This document shows, piece by piece, positions 17,401-24,432 of a stretch of DNA of 64,000 nucleotides. This stretch comes from Caulobacter sp. (GTDB lineage: Bacteria; Pseudomonadota; Alphaproteobacteria; Caulobacterales; Caulobacteraceae). Numbering within the stretch: the stretch's first letter is position 1; every line of letters begins with the position of its first letter. Made by a program: the position numbers and the translations under genes. Location of the stretch: NCBI GenBank assembly GCA_019636175.1, contig JAHBYC010000001.1, forward strand, positions 62,001 to 126,000. Direction: 5' to 3'. Under the pieces are notes generated by a model. The model had not been told where the DNA came from and made no database searches. It saw only the letters and a list, made by a program, of their open reading frames with translations.

Positions 17401-17656
17401 CATGGAGCGTGTGCGGCCGGTCATCATGACCGGCCTGGTCCCGGCCATCGGCTTCGTGCCCATGGCCTTGGCCCATGGCACCGGCGCCGAAGTGCAGAAG
17501 CCTCTGGCCATGGTCGTCATCGGCGGCCTGATTACCGCAACCCTGCTAACCCTGCTGGTCCTGCCGGCGATGAGCCGGCTGGTCCTCGGCTTGGCCGAAC
17601 GCCGGCGGCCGACGGCAGGGGAGGAGCAGGCTCTTACGCCCCTGCCGGCGAAATAG
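14411..17656 (+). CDS. czcA: CzcA-type heavy-metal RND efflux pump
   Basis: A 1081-residue inner-membrane HME-RND transporter. The N-terminus shows the family segment LPIDAVPDITNNQVQINT and the GLQSTRSLSRNGFSQVTVIFE motif. The fourth helix contains LDFGLIVDGSVIIIENCLRR, the D-F-G-x-x-x-D proton-relay motif used to assign divalent-metal (Zn/Co/Cd/Ni) substrate groups. The copper Met triad of CusA is not present. A motif FSKTGTAEVATDPMPPN is shared with CzcA and CnrA proteins. It completes the CzcCBA pump. Choice among Zn, Co, Cd and Ni cannot be made from sequence alone. Confidence 0.93.
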   Translation: MIANLMALSVRARWMIVALVLIVSTYGAWQLTRLPIDAVPDITNNQVQINTSDASLSPVEIEKRVTFPVETAMAGIPGLQSTRSLSRNGFSQVTVIFEENVDLYFARQQVSERLVQAQESLPEGVQPQIGPVTTGLGEVFMYAIDYAHPGGRGATVRNGQPGWQSDGSFLTPEGDRLADEVSRASYLRTVQDWIIAPQLRSVDGVAGVDSIGGFEKQYVVEPDPTRLAQYGVSYSELAHGLEDANLSVGANFVERGGEAYLVRADARIRSLSQIEEAIVATRGGVPVAVRDVATVQLGGDLRTGGATMNGREVVIGTTLMLIGENSRTVARAVGKQLETTTRSLPPGIKVTPVLDRSKLVNATISTVQRNLIEGAILVAIALFLLLGNVRAALIAVAIIPISFFMTAIGMNVLGVSGNLMSLGALDFGLIVDGSVIIIENCLRRLSERQHHEGRLLSLRERLEETTIATQEMIKPTVYGQAIILLVFAPLLTFQGVEGKTFSPMAITLMLALVAAFILSITFIPAMVALVMRNKVSEKDVFVIRWIKAKYEPVLRQAVARPWPFVGGGLALFAVAGVIFTLLGQEFIPTLDERNLAMASQRVPSTAVEQSIRMQRGVERAIAALPEVELMFSKTGTAEVATDPMPPNISDGFIILKPQDQWPEGVKTKEDVIKRVEAAAAGQVGQGYELSQPIELRFNELIAGVRGDVAIKIYGDDLDRLTATANQIAAQLNATPGAADVKVEQTDGAPSLDVTFDRAAIARFGLTVEEVADTVAAAMGGREAGQLFEGDRRFDVVVRVPGASRSDMDALGAIPVMLPEAEGRTRASVPLRQVASFRFAEGLNQISRENGKRRVVVQANVRGRDVGSFVKEAMPKVETVALPAGSWIEWGGQFQNLKAASDRLSLVVPICFLAIFAVLFLAVGTFGRAVAVFLTVPLGLAGGVFALALTGISFSVSAAVGFICLAGVAVLNGLVVMSSIRQRLDDGMELSRAIIEGCMERVRPVIMTGLVPAIGFVPMALAHGTGAEVQKPLAMVVIGGLITATLLTLLVLPAMSRLVLGLAERRRPTAGEEQALTPLPAK

Positions 17657-17660
17657 TGCA

Positions 17661-17698
17661 CGGCCGCCGCCGCCGGGCGACCCGCGGCGGCGGCGCCC
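17661..17698. repeat. GC-rich hairpin between czcA and DUF190 gene
   Basis: A near-perfect inverted repeat of CCG and CGG triplets (GCCGCCGCCG paired with CGGCGGCGGC) fills the short gap between czcA and the DUF190 gene. It may attenuate transcription or protect the 3' end of the czcCBA message, giving lower expression of downstream genes. Confidence 0.55.
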
Positions 17699-17712
17699 TT
17701 CTGGAGGAAGCC

Positions 17713-18066
17713 ATGTCCGATCCCATCAAGCTGATGAGAGTCTATACCGACGAGGCCGCCTACTTCGGTGACCGCAAGGTGTTCGAAATCGTGACCGAAC
17801 GCGCGCGGGCGGCGGGTTTGGCCGGCGTGACCGTGCTCCGGGCCATCATCGGATTCGGCCACACGCCCCACGTCCATCGCCGCCATGTTCTTGACGACGA
17901 CCAGGCGCTGATCATCGAGGTTCTCGATCACGAGTCGAAGCTGCGCGCTTTCCTCGAAGCCCTGTCGGGTCTGGAGCACCTGGGGCCTATCACCTTGGAA
18001 GCGGTCGAGGTGCTGCGCTGGCCGGCCAGGGCCGGCGCCGAGCCGACCGGGCTCCCCGGCCGTTAG
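17713..18066 (+). CDS. DUF190 family protein
   Basis: A 117-residue protein of the DUF190 family, which has a ferredoxin-like, PII-related fold. Visible features are the MRVYTDEAAYFG start, a central GLAGVTVLRAIIGFGH loop (the T-loop-like region) and a C-terminal EVLDHESKLRAFLEAL strand-helix. Some family members occur next to CrcB fluoride channels or metal pumps, and a regulatory ligand-binding role has been proposed, but the function is not established. The start at 17713 is supported by GGAGGAAGCC immediately upstream. In this operon, between the CzcCBA pump and a CDF exporter, it may act as a cytoplasmic modulator, which is inference. Confidence 0.85.
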   Translation: MSDPIKLMRVYTDEAAYFGDRKVFEIVTERARAAGLAGVTVLRAIIGFGHTPHVHRRHVLDDDQALIIEVLDHESKLRAFLEALSGLEHLGPITLEAVEVLRWPARAGAEPTGLPGR

Positions 18067-18100
18067 GACAGGCGCGAAATCGCCAAAGAAAGGACGCGAT

Positions 18101-18700
18101 ATGACCGCCCGAGGCGATGAAGGACGTCAGCGCCGCATCCTGCTGATCGTGCTGTTCCTCAATACGGCGCTCTTCGTTGGCCTCGGCATCGGCGGTCTGG
18201 TCGCCGATTCCAGCGCGCTCCTCGCCAATGCGGTGGACAACGCCTCAGACGCGGCAGTCTACCTCATCAGTTTCCTGGCCGTCGGACGATCGCCGGTCTG
18301 GAAGCGTGGCGCCGCCCGCACCTCTGGCATACTCCTTCTAGTCTTTGCGGTGGGCGTGCTGTTCGACGTCGGGCGGCGCTGGCTAACCGGAACCGAGCCC
18401 GTCGGCCCCACCATGATGGGCTTGGCTCTGGTCGCGGCGATTATCAACCTGATCTGCCTGCTCTTGTTGCGACGCCTCCACGGCGACGACGTCAACATGC
18501 GTGCGGCAGAGACCTTCAGCCTGAACGACTTCGCTTCGAACGGCGGCATTCTCGCCGCCGGAGGTCTGGTCATGTGGCTGGGCCAACCTTGGCCGGACCT
18601 CGTGGTCGGCATGCTGGTGGCCGCCCTGGCGGTCAAGGGCGGCCTTGAAATCCTGCGAGACGCAGCGGGCGCGACACCCGAAGAGGAATCAAGCGAATGA
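18101..18700 (+). CDS. Second CDF family metal exporter
   Basis: A 199-residue protein with about six membrane helices and no large cytoplasmic C-terminal domain. The second helix has DNASD, giving the two transport-site Asp. In the fifth helix the normal His-x-x-x-Asp is FSLND, so the His is replaced by Phe while the Asp and the preceding Asn remain. It therefore belongs with the CDF at 10522-11178 to a short, non-canonical CDF group, although the two proteins clearly differ elsewhere. A AAAGGA ribosome site precedes the ATG. It overlaps the P-type ATPase gene by four bases. Confidence 0.85.
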   Translation: MTARGDEGRQRRILLIVLFLNTALFVGLGIGGLVADSSALLANAVDNASDAAVYLISFLAVGRSPVWKRGAARTSGILLLVFAVGVLFDVGRRWLTGTEPVGPTMMGLALVAAIINLICLLLLRRLHGDDVNMRAAETFSLNDFASNGGILAAGGLVMWLGQPWPDLVVGMLVAALAVKGGLEILRDAAGATPEEESSE

Positions 18701-20727
18701 CTTCTAACCCGTCGTCCCACCCGGACACCGAAGGCCGTTCGCATAAGCCCAGCAAAGCCCACGATCACGCCAAGGGCAGCGACCATGGCCATGCCCATGG
18801 CGGCATCTTCGGCGAACGCACCGAATTGATCTTCGCGGCCCTGTCAGGCGCGATGCTCCTCGTCGGCTGGTTGATCAGTCAGCGCGTCGAGGGCGTTTTC
18901 CCGTTGGCATTCTATGTCGCGGCCTACGGGTTCGGCGGCTATTTCACGCTCAAGGAAGCGGTCGGCAATATACTCAAGCGCCGCTTCGAGATCGACACCC
19001 TGATGCTGGTTGCCGCCGTTGGGGCCGCCGCGCTGGGCGAGTGGGCCGAAGGCGCCCTGTTGCTGTTCCTGTTCAGCACCGGCCACGCCCTTGAGCACTA
19101 CGCCATGGGTCGGGCGCGACGGGCCATCGAAGCCCTCGCCGAACTTGCGCCCGAGACGGCTACGGTTCGGCGCGGCGGCGCAACGGCGGAAATCCCGGTC
19201 CATGAACTTGTCATCGGCGACATCGTGGTTGTTCGACCCAACGAGCGCATGCCCTCCGACGGCGTCGTCGTGGCCGGGGAAAGCAGCGTCGATCAGGCTC
19301 CGATCACCGGCGAGAGTGTGCCCGTCGACAAGCGGGCCGCGGCGGACCCGGCCCTGGACTTCGACAAGGCCAGCGCGGAACACCGCGTCTTCGCGGGCAC
19401 AATTAACGGCCCGGGCGCGCTTGACGTGCGGGTCGCCCGTATGGCGTCCGAAACGACGCTCGCCCGCGTGGTGAAGATGGTCGCCGAGGCCGAGGCTCAG
19501 CAATCGCCAACCCAGCAGTTCACCAGCCGCTTCGAGCGCATCTTCGTGCCGTCGGTGCTGGCGGGCATCGGCCTCTTGCTGTTCGCGTGGGTCGTCATCG
19601 ACGAGCCGTTCAGCGCCAGCTTCTATCGCGCCATGGCGGTTCTGGTGGCCGCGAGCCCCTGCGCCCTGGCCATCTCTGTCCCCAGCGCAATTCTCAGCGC
19701 AGTGGCTCGGGCAGCCCGAGGGGGCGTCCTGGTGAAGGGCGGTGGTCCCTTGGAAAATCTGGGCACATTGACCGCCATCGCCTTCGACAAGACCGGCACC
19801 CTCACGGAGGGCAAGCCAAAGATAATCGACGTAGCTCCCGCCGACGGGGTCGATGAGCGGGAACTTCTCTCGGTGGCCGTCGCCGTCGAGCGTCTGAGCG
19901 ATCACCCGCTGGCCGCTGCGGTCGTCCGTGACGGCGAGGAGCGGTTGAAGGGCTATCCCGTCCCGGTGGCCGCGGAGGTGACCAGCCTGACCGGCAAGGG
20001 CGTCCAGGCCCGCGTCGGGGGCGATACAGTGGTAATCGGCAAGCCCAAGCTGTTCGAGGAGGGGCAGGGAGCCCCGCCCTCCGACGCGCTGTGGAGCGAA
20101 GTCCAGCGGCTTGAAACGAGCGGACGGACCGTGATGGTCGTCAAGTCCGGCGACCGATACCTCGGGGCCATAGGCTTGATGGATACGGCGCGGCCCGCTG
20201 CAAAGGGGGTCATTGCCCGGCTTCGCACCATGGGGATCACCCGCATCGTCATGTTGTCCGGTGACAATCAGTCCGTGGCCGACGCCATCGCCACCCAGTT
20301 GGGCCTGGACGAGGCGATGGGCGGGCTGATGCCCGAGGACAAGGTCCGGATCATTGCTGATCTGAAGGCCAGCGAGGGGCGGGTCGCGATGATCGGAGAC
20401 GGCGTCAACGACGCCCCGGCCCTAGCCAACGCAACGGTCGGGATCGCCATGGGCGCTGCCGGCTCCGATGTCGCCCTGGAAACGGCCGATGTGGCCTTGA
20501 TGGCCGACGACCTCAATCACCTGCCATTCGCGGTCGGCCTAAGCCGCAAGACCAGCGGCATCATCAAGCAGAACCTGTGGGTCAGTCTGGGGGTGGTCGC
20601 GGTTCTCATCCCGGCGACCCTCTTTGGTCTCAAGATCGGCGCCGCCATAATCTTCCATGAGGGATCAACCCTGCTCGTCGTGGTGAACGCCCTCCGATTG
20701 TTGGGCTACCGGGACAAGGTGGCGTGA
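18697..20727 (+). CDS. P1B-4-type heavy-metal ATPase (CzcP/CoaT-like)
   Basis: A 676-residue metal-pumping P-type ATPase. It lacks an N-terminal CxxC metal domain and instead has a His-rich tail (residues about 5-40, HAKGSDHGHAHGG). The membrane metal site is SPC (about residues 320-322, ASPCALAIS), and the last helix has HEGSTLLVVVNALRLL (His about 654). SPC plus HEG[G/S]T define the P1B-4 group, which exports Co(II), Zn(II), Cd(II) or Fe(II), not copper. The phosphorylation motif DKTGTLTEGKP (Asp about 364) and the GDGVNDAPAL hinge are intact. It overlaps the CDF gene before it (ATGA) and the SRPBCC gene after it (GTGA), so the three should be translated together. Confidence 0.92.
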   Translation: MTSNPSSHPDTEGRSHKPSKAHDHAKGSDHGHAHGGIFGERTELIFAALSGAMLLVGWLISQRVEGVFPLAFYVAAYGFGGYFTLKEAVGNILKRRFEIDTLMLVAAVGAAALGEWAEGALLLFLFSTGHALEHYAMGRARRAIEALAELAPETATVRRGGATAEIPVHELVIGDIVVVRPNERMPSDGVVVAGESSVDQAPITGESVPVDKRAAADPALDFDKASAEHRVFAGTINGPGALDVRVARMASETTLARVVKMVAEAEAQQSPTQQFTSRFERIFVPSVLAGIGLLLFAWVVIDEPFSASFYRAMAVLVAASPCALAISVPSAILSAVARAARGGVLVKGGGPLENLGTLTAIAFDKTGTLTEGKPKIIDVAPADGVDERELLSVAVAVERLSDHPLAAAVVRDGEERLKGYPVPVAAEVTSLTGKGVQARVGGDTVVIGKPKLFEEGQGAPPSDALWSEVQRLETSGRTVMVVKSGDRYLGAIGLMDTARPAAKGVIARLRTMGITRIVMLSGDNQSVADAIATQLGLDEAMGGLMPEDKVRIIADLKASEGRVAMIGDGVNDAPALANATVGIAMGAAGSDVALETADVALMADDLNHLPFAVGLSRKTSGIIKQNLWVSLGVVAVLIPATLFGLKIGAAIIFHEGSTLLVVVNALRLLGYRDKVA

Positions 20728-21233
20728 TCCAGCTTGAGACAGAAACACCGATTCCCGTCCCGCCCGAGCGGGTCTGGTCGGCGCTTGTCGATTTTGCCAG
20801 CTACCCGAAATGGCACCCTCACCAGGCAATCGAAGGCGTGGCGCAGCTGGGCGGCAAGGTCAGGATTAAAGGCAGGCTGCTCGGGTCATCAGGAGTCAGT
20901 TCGAACGCGCGTTGGACAGTTCTCCGTTGTGAACGCCATCGATTTCTTGATTTTGGTGCGGGATCGTCGGCCCTGTTCCGGTTGAGGCAGTGGTTTGAAA
21001 TACGCCCTCACCCTCAGGGTTCTCTGCTGGTTCAGGGCACGGGGTTTGAAGGTGTCATCCCCTGGCTGGTGTTCACCACGATCTTGAGGGTGAAGCGGCT
21101 ACAGCCCTATCACGATGCTGTCGCAAGGTGCCTGACGGCCTTCCTCACCGGCTCGCCGCTGCCCGGCTCAGGGGGTGGAAACCGGCGGCAACGACGGATC
21201 AAGAACAGCAAGCAGAAGCCGCGCCGGGACTAG
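20724..21233 (+). CDS. SRPBCC-family lipid/ligand-binding protein
   Basis: A 169-residue protein starting at a GTG that overlaps the ATPase stop (GTGA). The pattern PIPVPPERVWSALVDFASYPKWHPH is the start of the SRPBCC (polyketide cyclase/START-like) fold, which encloses a hydrophobic pocket. The later segments FRLRQWFEIRPHPQGSLLVQGTGFEGVIPWLV fit the beta-sheet and final helix. Its ligand is unknown. The C-terminal 25 residues are Arg/Lys-rich (NRRQRRIKNSKQKPRRD), suggesting contact with acidic lipids or nucleic acid. Its location at the end of a metal-efflux operon is unusual for the family. It is the last gene before the third PbrR-type operator. Confidence 0.78.
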   Translation: MIQLETETPIPVPPERVWSALVDFASYPKWHPHQAIEGVAQLGGKVRIKGRLLGSSGVSSNARWTVLRCERHRFLDFGAGSSALFRLRQWFEIRPHPQGSLLVQGTGFEGVIPWLVFTTILRVKRLQPYHDAVARCLTAFLTGSPLPGSGGGNRRQRRIKNSKQKPRRD

Positions 21234-21246
21234 CCAAGAGTTTGGC

Positions 21247-21277
21247 TTGATCCTCTAGCGACTAGGGGAAGTAGGAA
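21247..21277 (+). promoter_or_regulatory. Third PbrR/MerR-type operator-promoter
   Basis: TTGATC (-35, 21247-21252) and TAGGAA (-10, 21272-21277) enclose a 19-bp spacer with the dyad CCTCTAG cga CTAGGGG, one base off the perfect palindrome at 10490-10506. It points toward the lipoprotein gene at 21419, with a leader of roughly 135 bases between predicted start site and ATG. Confidence 0.8.
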
Positions 21278-21418
21278 GCTGATCGACTAGAAGATGCAAT
21301 TATGGCCGCAGCCCCGTTGGCGACGGGCGTAGTCCCGAACGGGCTTGGGGTGAACTCCGCTTGAGTGGAGGCGACAGGCCACGCGTTTGGGTTCGGGAAC
21401 TCGGGGAGAAGACAATTC

Positions 21419-21817
21419 ATGGGGCGCATCAAAGTGAAGATTTTCCCTGTCATAATTGCCGGTGTGGCTGCTCTCACATGGGGCTGCGCCAGCTATGGAG
21501 GTCTTCCGCAAAGCAGTGTCGACGTCCGAACCCTGAGTTCGACGCAGATCGAGCTGCGGCGGCCTGATGTTCTGATCACTGCAGATGGCCTGAGAGTCCA
21601 CGGATGGGCCTGCAGACGGCCTCGCTCCATTGTCAGCGGCGCGACGGTTCGGATCGAGCGCATCGACGCGGCGGGGCTTGTGGTCGCTGACATCGAGGTC
21701 CCCTTGGACACGAGAAGGCTTTCGCACCACCCAGCCGGTTGCGTCATCTACGACGGTGCCGCGCCATGGCGTCTGGCCCCCGAAGAGACGCTGCGTGTCC
21801 TGATTTTTCGGCGATAA
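21419..21817 (+). CDS. Small lipoprotein behind a PbrR-type promoter
   Basis: A 132-residue predicted lipoprotein: short basic start (MGRIKVK), hydrophobic core and lipobox-like TWGCAS (Cys about residue 23). The mature part contains two further Cys residues (GWACRRP, AGCVIYDG) and short beta-rich segments (VLITADGLRVHGW, TVRIERIDAAGLVVADIEV), suggesting a compact beta-sandwich. No family is recognised. A longer frame from 21365 lacks a signal peptide at its start and is rejected. GGAG lies about 10 bases before the ATG. The upstream metal-responsive promoter suggests a role in envelope metal handling, which is inference. Confidence 0.7.
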   Translation: MGRIKVKIFPVIIAGVAALTWGCASYGGLPQSSVDVRTLSSTQIELRRPDVLITADGLRVHGWACRRPRSIVSGATVRIERIDAAGLVVADIEVPLDTRRLSHHPAGCVIYDGAAPWRLAPEETLRVLIFRR

Positions 21818-21970
21818 CGGCCAACGCTCCGCTGGTGGTCCAAACCAGCGCATCAGATAGACCGCCGGACGCAACTCGGAGGAATTTGGATCCTAGCGCT
21901 AGGTCGCGCTGCATGATCTAAGACAACCGTCGTCCAACCGGCTTGATCACCGGCGACGATGCGCACATCG

Positions 21971-22061
21971 CGCGTGAACACGGGCCTCCGTCATGTCGGG
22001 CGGCCTGCGAAATACAATACCTTCGGGGAATACGCGGGGCGCGTAACCCCGTGTTCACGCG
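21971..22061. repeat. 14-bp perfect inverted repeat upstream of the lipoprotein/ATPase genes
   Basis: CGCGTGAACACGGG (21971-21984) and its exact reverse complement (22048-22061) flank 63 bases of non-coding DNA. The arms lie about 50 bases before the start of the lipoprotein gene at 22109. Such a pair could be a regulator site, a long hairpin in the leader, or part of a recombination site. A separate 12-bp palindrome (CCTAGCGCTAGG) lies at about 21893-21904. Confidence 0.65.
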
Positions 22062-22108
22062 TGATCAACCACCCGGCGCCAGCCGGGTCGCTGACACGGG
22101 ACTTCAGC

Positions 22109-22504
22109 ATGCATGCTCGCTTCGCATTGGGTGTCCTCGGGCTTCTCGCCCTTGGCGCCTGCAACGACCCTACGTCGGGCCGGACGGCCGACTATTCCCC
22201 TCCGCCTCCAACACCCGAAGAATCCCAGCAGATCACGAACGAGGCGGCCGAAGAGGCGGCGGCCGAGGCCGCCAAGCCGGCCAGGATCGGGAAGAGACAT
22301 CTCTCGTCCTACACGATCAACATGACCAAGGCGCAGGTCCGCGAGTTCCTCGGCTCGCCGGCCGAGGTCGGCAGCGAGGACCCGTTCGGGCGCGTCAGCT
22401 GGTTCTACTGGAATCTTCCGGTCTACGACGAGGAGGCCGGGACGCAGGCCAAGGTGGTCAGGTTTACCTTCGAACAGGGCCGCGTCGTCGAGGTCGGGTT
22501 TTGA
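22109..22504 (+). CDS. BamE/SmpA-like small lipoprotein
   Basis: A 131-residue lipoprotein with signal peptide and lipobox LGAC (Cys about 15), a Pro/Glu/Ala-rich linker, and a C-terminal domain (about residues 65-131). That domain begins YTINMTKAQVREFLGSPAEV, the helix-turn of SmpA/OmlA (BamE) domains, and ends WFYWNLPVYDEEAGTQAKVV and FEQGRVVEVGF, their beta-sheet. BamE helps assemble outer-membrane proteins; the exact role of this one, inside an island, is unknown. The start at 22109 is set by the signal peptide. Its stop TGA overlaps the TTG start of the GHKL ATPase gene, so the two are probably coupled. Confidence 0.75.
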   Translation: MHARFALGVLGLLALGACNDPTSGRTADYSPPPPTPEESQQITNEAAEEAAAEAAKPARIGKRHLSSYTINMTKAQVREFLGSPAEVGSEDPFGRVSWFYWNLPVYDEEAGTQAKVVRFTFEQGRVVEVGF

Positions 22505-24432
22505 GTGGCGAGGCCGTCGCGACCCAGCGGATGCAGGTCGCCAATGAAGCCTTCCTTCTGGACCGCTTGGCCGCAGATGCCCCGCGCGCCCAGCTCTACC
22601 GGGAGCTCACCCAGAACGCGATCGAGGCCATCAAGCGCCGGATGGCCCATGGCGACCACCGTCCGGGTGTTGTGCAGTGGGATGTAGACTGGCTCGGCGT
22701 CCCGCAAGACCGGTACAAGCTCTGCGTTATCGACAATGGCGACGGCATGTCCGCCGTCGATATGCAGCGCTACCTCAACAGCTTGGCGGTGCAGGGCGCC
22801 AACCAGCACCAGAGCCTGACTGGAAACTTCGGTGTCGGCGCGAAGATCACCGCCCTCTTCCACAATACCCAGGGGCTAGTCTACCTGTCCTGGTCAGGCG
22901 GCCAGGGAAACAATGTCTGGCTCCATCGGGACGACGAAGCCGGCGTCTACGGCCTGAAACTGCTCGACGACGCCCAAGGGGGGCCGACTTATGTTCGCCC
23001 GATGGCGGACGGGGCCAAGCCGGCCCTCATCGGCCAATCGGGCACGAAGGTCATCCTCCTCGGCAACACGGTTGACGAACAAACCTGGCGCAAACCTGAA
23101 GGCCTCGGAGGCGGTGACACCAACTGGCTCTTCAAGTACCTCAACACCCGGTATTTCCGCTTGCCGGAGAACATCACGCTGAGGGCCCGCAGCCTTCGCC
23201 GGGAACCGGACACCTGGCCGCTGGAGGAGCCGCCGGCCAGCGACCAGTCCCTCAACTTCGAGACGATTCGAGGGATGAAATGCATCCTCGACACCCAGGT
23301 TGCGGCGGCCCCGCAGCAGAGGTCATGCGGGGTGGTCCGGCTGGCGGAGGTGAACGTCCATTGGTGGCTGTTTGAAGACAGGCAGGTGGTGGACACCTCC
23401 ATCAATCCCAGAGCGATGTCGCCTGGACACGTCGGCATCGTCTTTCAGGACGAGCTGTACACGGTGCGGACCGGCAATGTGGCCCGCAAGCTGCTGGCCC
23501 TCTTCGGCGTCCTCTACGGCGCCGACAGCGTCGTCCTCTACCTTGAGCCGCGCGATACCGCCGGGCTCGTCCACGCCGACACCGGGCGCAGCAGGGTGCT
23601 CTTCAACGGCGCCGACGCCGACGGCTCCGACCTCTGGGCGCGATGGGGCGAGGAGTTCCGACACGCCCTGCCTGCCGAGTTGCAGAGTTTCATGGATCGC
23701 CTGCTGAGCGCCGACACCGACAGCACCAAGGCCGACCGCCGGCAACGCATCCTGGAGCGCCTGCAGCGCCTTCAGGCGCTCCTCAGCCCCACGAGGTACC
23801 GCAGGGCGGGGACCGGCTCACTGATGGCCTCAGGGGCGGCGACGGCGGCCCCCGAGCCCACGGCTCCGACGACAAGGGCGCCGGCTGCGGCGATGCCGCC
23901 CTCCGGAAAACGCGACACGAGGGCGGAGCGCGATTATCTGGCTCACCTTGTCGATGAAGCCGGCGTTGCCGCCGACGTTGCTCATCCCCGAGGATCACTG
24001 CCTCAGACCGTTTGGATTTCCGCGCTCAGGGGCCAGCGGCATAAGGGTGACCTTGAGGATCGAGCGGCCGACATTCCGGGCGATGTGCTCCGCGGCGATG
24101 TCATCAGGTTGAACGAGGATTTCAGGGGCTTCACGGACCTCTTCGATCTCTTCGTCAGGGAGGTTGGCGGCGAAAGTGACGAACAACTCACTGGCCGTGT
24201 CCGGGAGGTCGCCAAGGAATGGATCGAGACCCAGATTCTTGAGATCGTCGTGGCGGCTCGCGGCCTGGAGGGCAACTCCTTCTGGAGCCCTGCCGACCTC
24301 GATGCCGCCCTCTCTCCCGAGGCGCTCACCGCCTCGATGATGGGGCGCTACTTCATCATCGAGAGGGTTCGCCGAGTGCTCGGCAACGACGTTGGCCGCT
24401 CACGGGTGCGGTCGGCTCAGCCGACCGCCTAG
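22501..24432 (+). CDS. GHKL-fold (HSP90/MORC/MutL-like) ATPase of a recombinase module
   Basis: A 643-residue protein. The N-terminal ATP-binding domain shows the N box ELTQNAIEA (residues 35-43), the G1 box DNGDGMS (78-84), the G2 box GNFGVGAK (108-115) and a later GTKVILLG segment. These are the GHKL hallmarks shared by HSP90, MutL, gyrase B and MORC. The region up to about 430 resembles the transducer part; a Thr/Ala/Pro-rich linker follows (about 440-475), then a C-terminal domain without recognised motif. The start is taken as TTG at 22501, overlapping the lipoprotein stop and preceded by GAGG; the first ATG is 22531. A long open frame extends upstream to 21943 but only shadows the lipoprotein gene. 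It ends tail-to-tail with a recombinase gene, sharing the bases CTAG. Confidence 0.82.
   Translation: MSGEAVATQRMQVANEAFLLDRLAADAPRAQLYRELTQNAIEAIKRRMAHGDHRPGVVQWDVDWLGVPQDRYKLCVIDNGDGMSAVDMQRYLNSLAVQGANQHQSLTGNFGVGAKITALFHNTQGLVYLSWSGGQGNNVWLHRDDEAGVYGLKLLDDAQGGPTYVRPMADGAKPALIGQSGTKVILLGNTVDEQTWRKPEGLGGGDTNWLFKYLNTRYFRLPENITLRARSLRREPDTWPLEEPPASDQSLNFETIRGMKCILDTQVAAAPQQRSCGVVRLAEVNVHWWLFEDRQVVDTSINPRAMSPGHVGIVFQDELYTVRTGNVARKLLALFGVLYGADSVVLYLEPRDTAGLVHADTGRSRVLFNGADADGSDLWARWGEEFRHALPAELQSFMDRLLSADTDSTKADRRQRILERLQRLQALLSPTRYRRAGTGSLMASGAATAAPEPTAPTTRAPAAAMPPSGKRDTRAERDYLAHLVDEAGVAADVAHPRGSLPQTVWISALRGQRHKGDLEDRAADIPGDVLRGDVIRLNEDFRGFTDLFDLFVREVGGESDEQLTGRVREVAKEWIETQILEIVVAARGLEGNSFWSPADLDAALSPEALTASMMGRYFIIERVRRVLGNDVGRSRVRSAQPTA

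Noticed and set aside
15656-17476. 606-codon minus-strand open frame opposite czcA
   Set aside because: His/Gln/Asp-rich shadow typical of the antisense of high-GC RND genes; no ribosome site or motifs.
21294-21362. Short leader peptide frames (12 and 20 codons) after the third PbrR-type promoter
   Set aside because: Neither has a ribosome site or regulatory-codon run, so they are probably chance.
21943-22500. Long upstream extension of the GHKL ATPase reading frame
   Set aside because: It runs over the lipoprotein gene in another frame and has Arg/Gly-rich, non-protein-like sequence; the GHKL motifs begin only after the lipoprotein stop.
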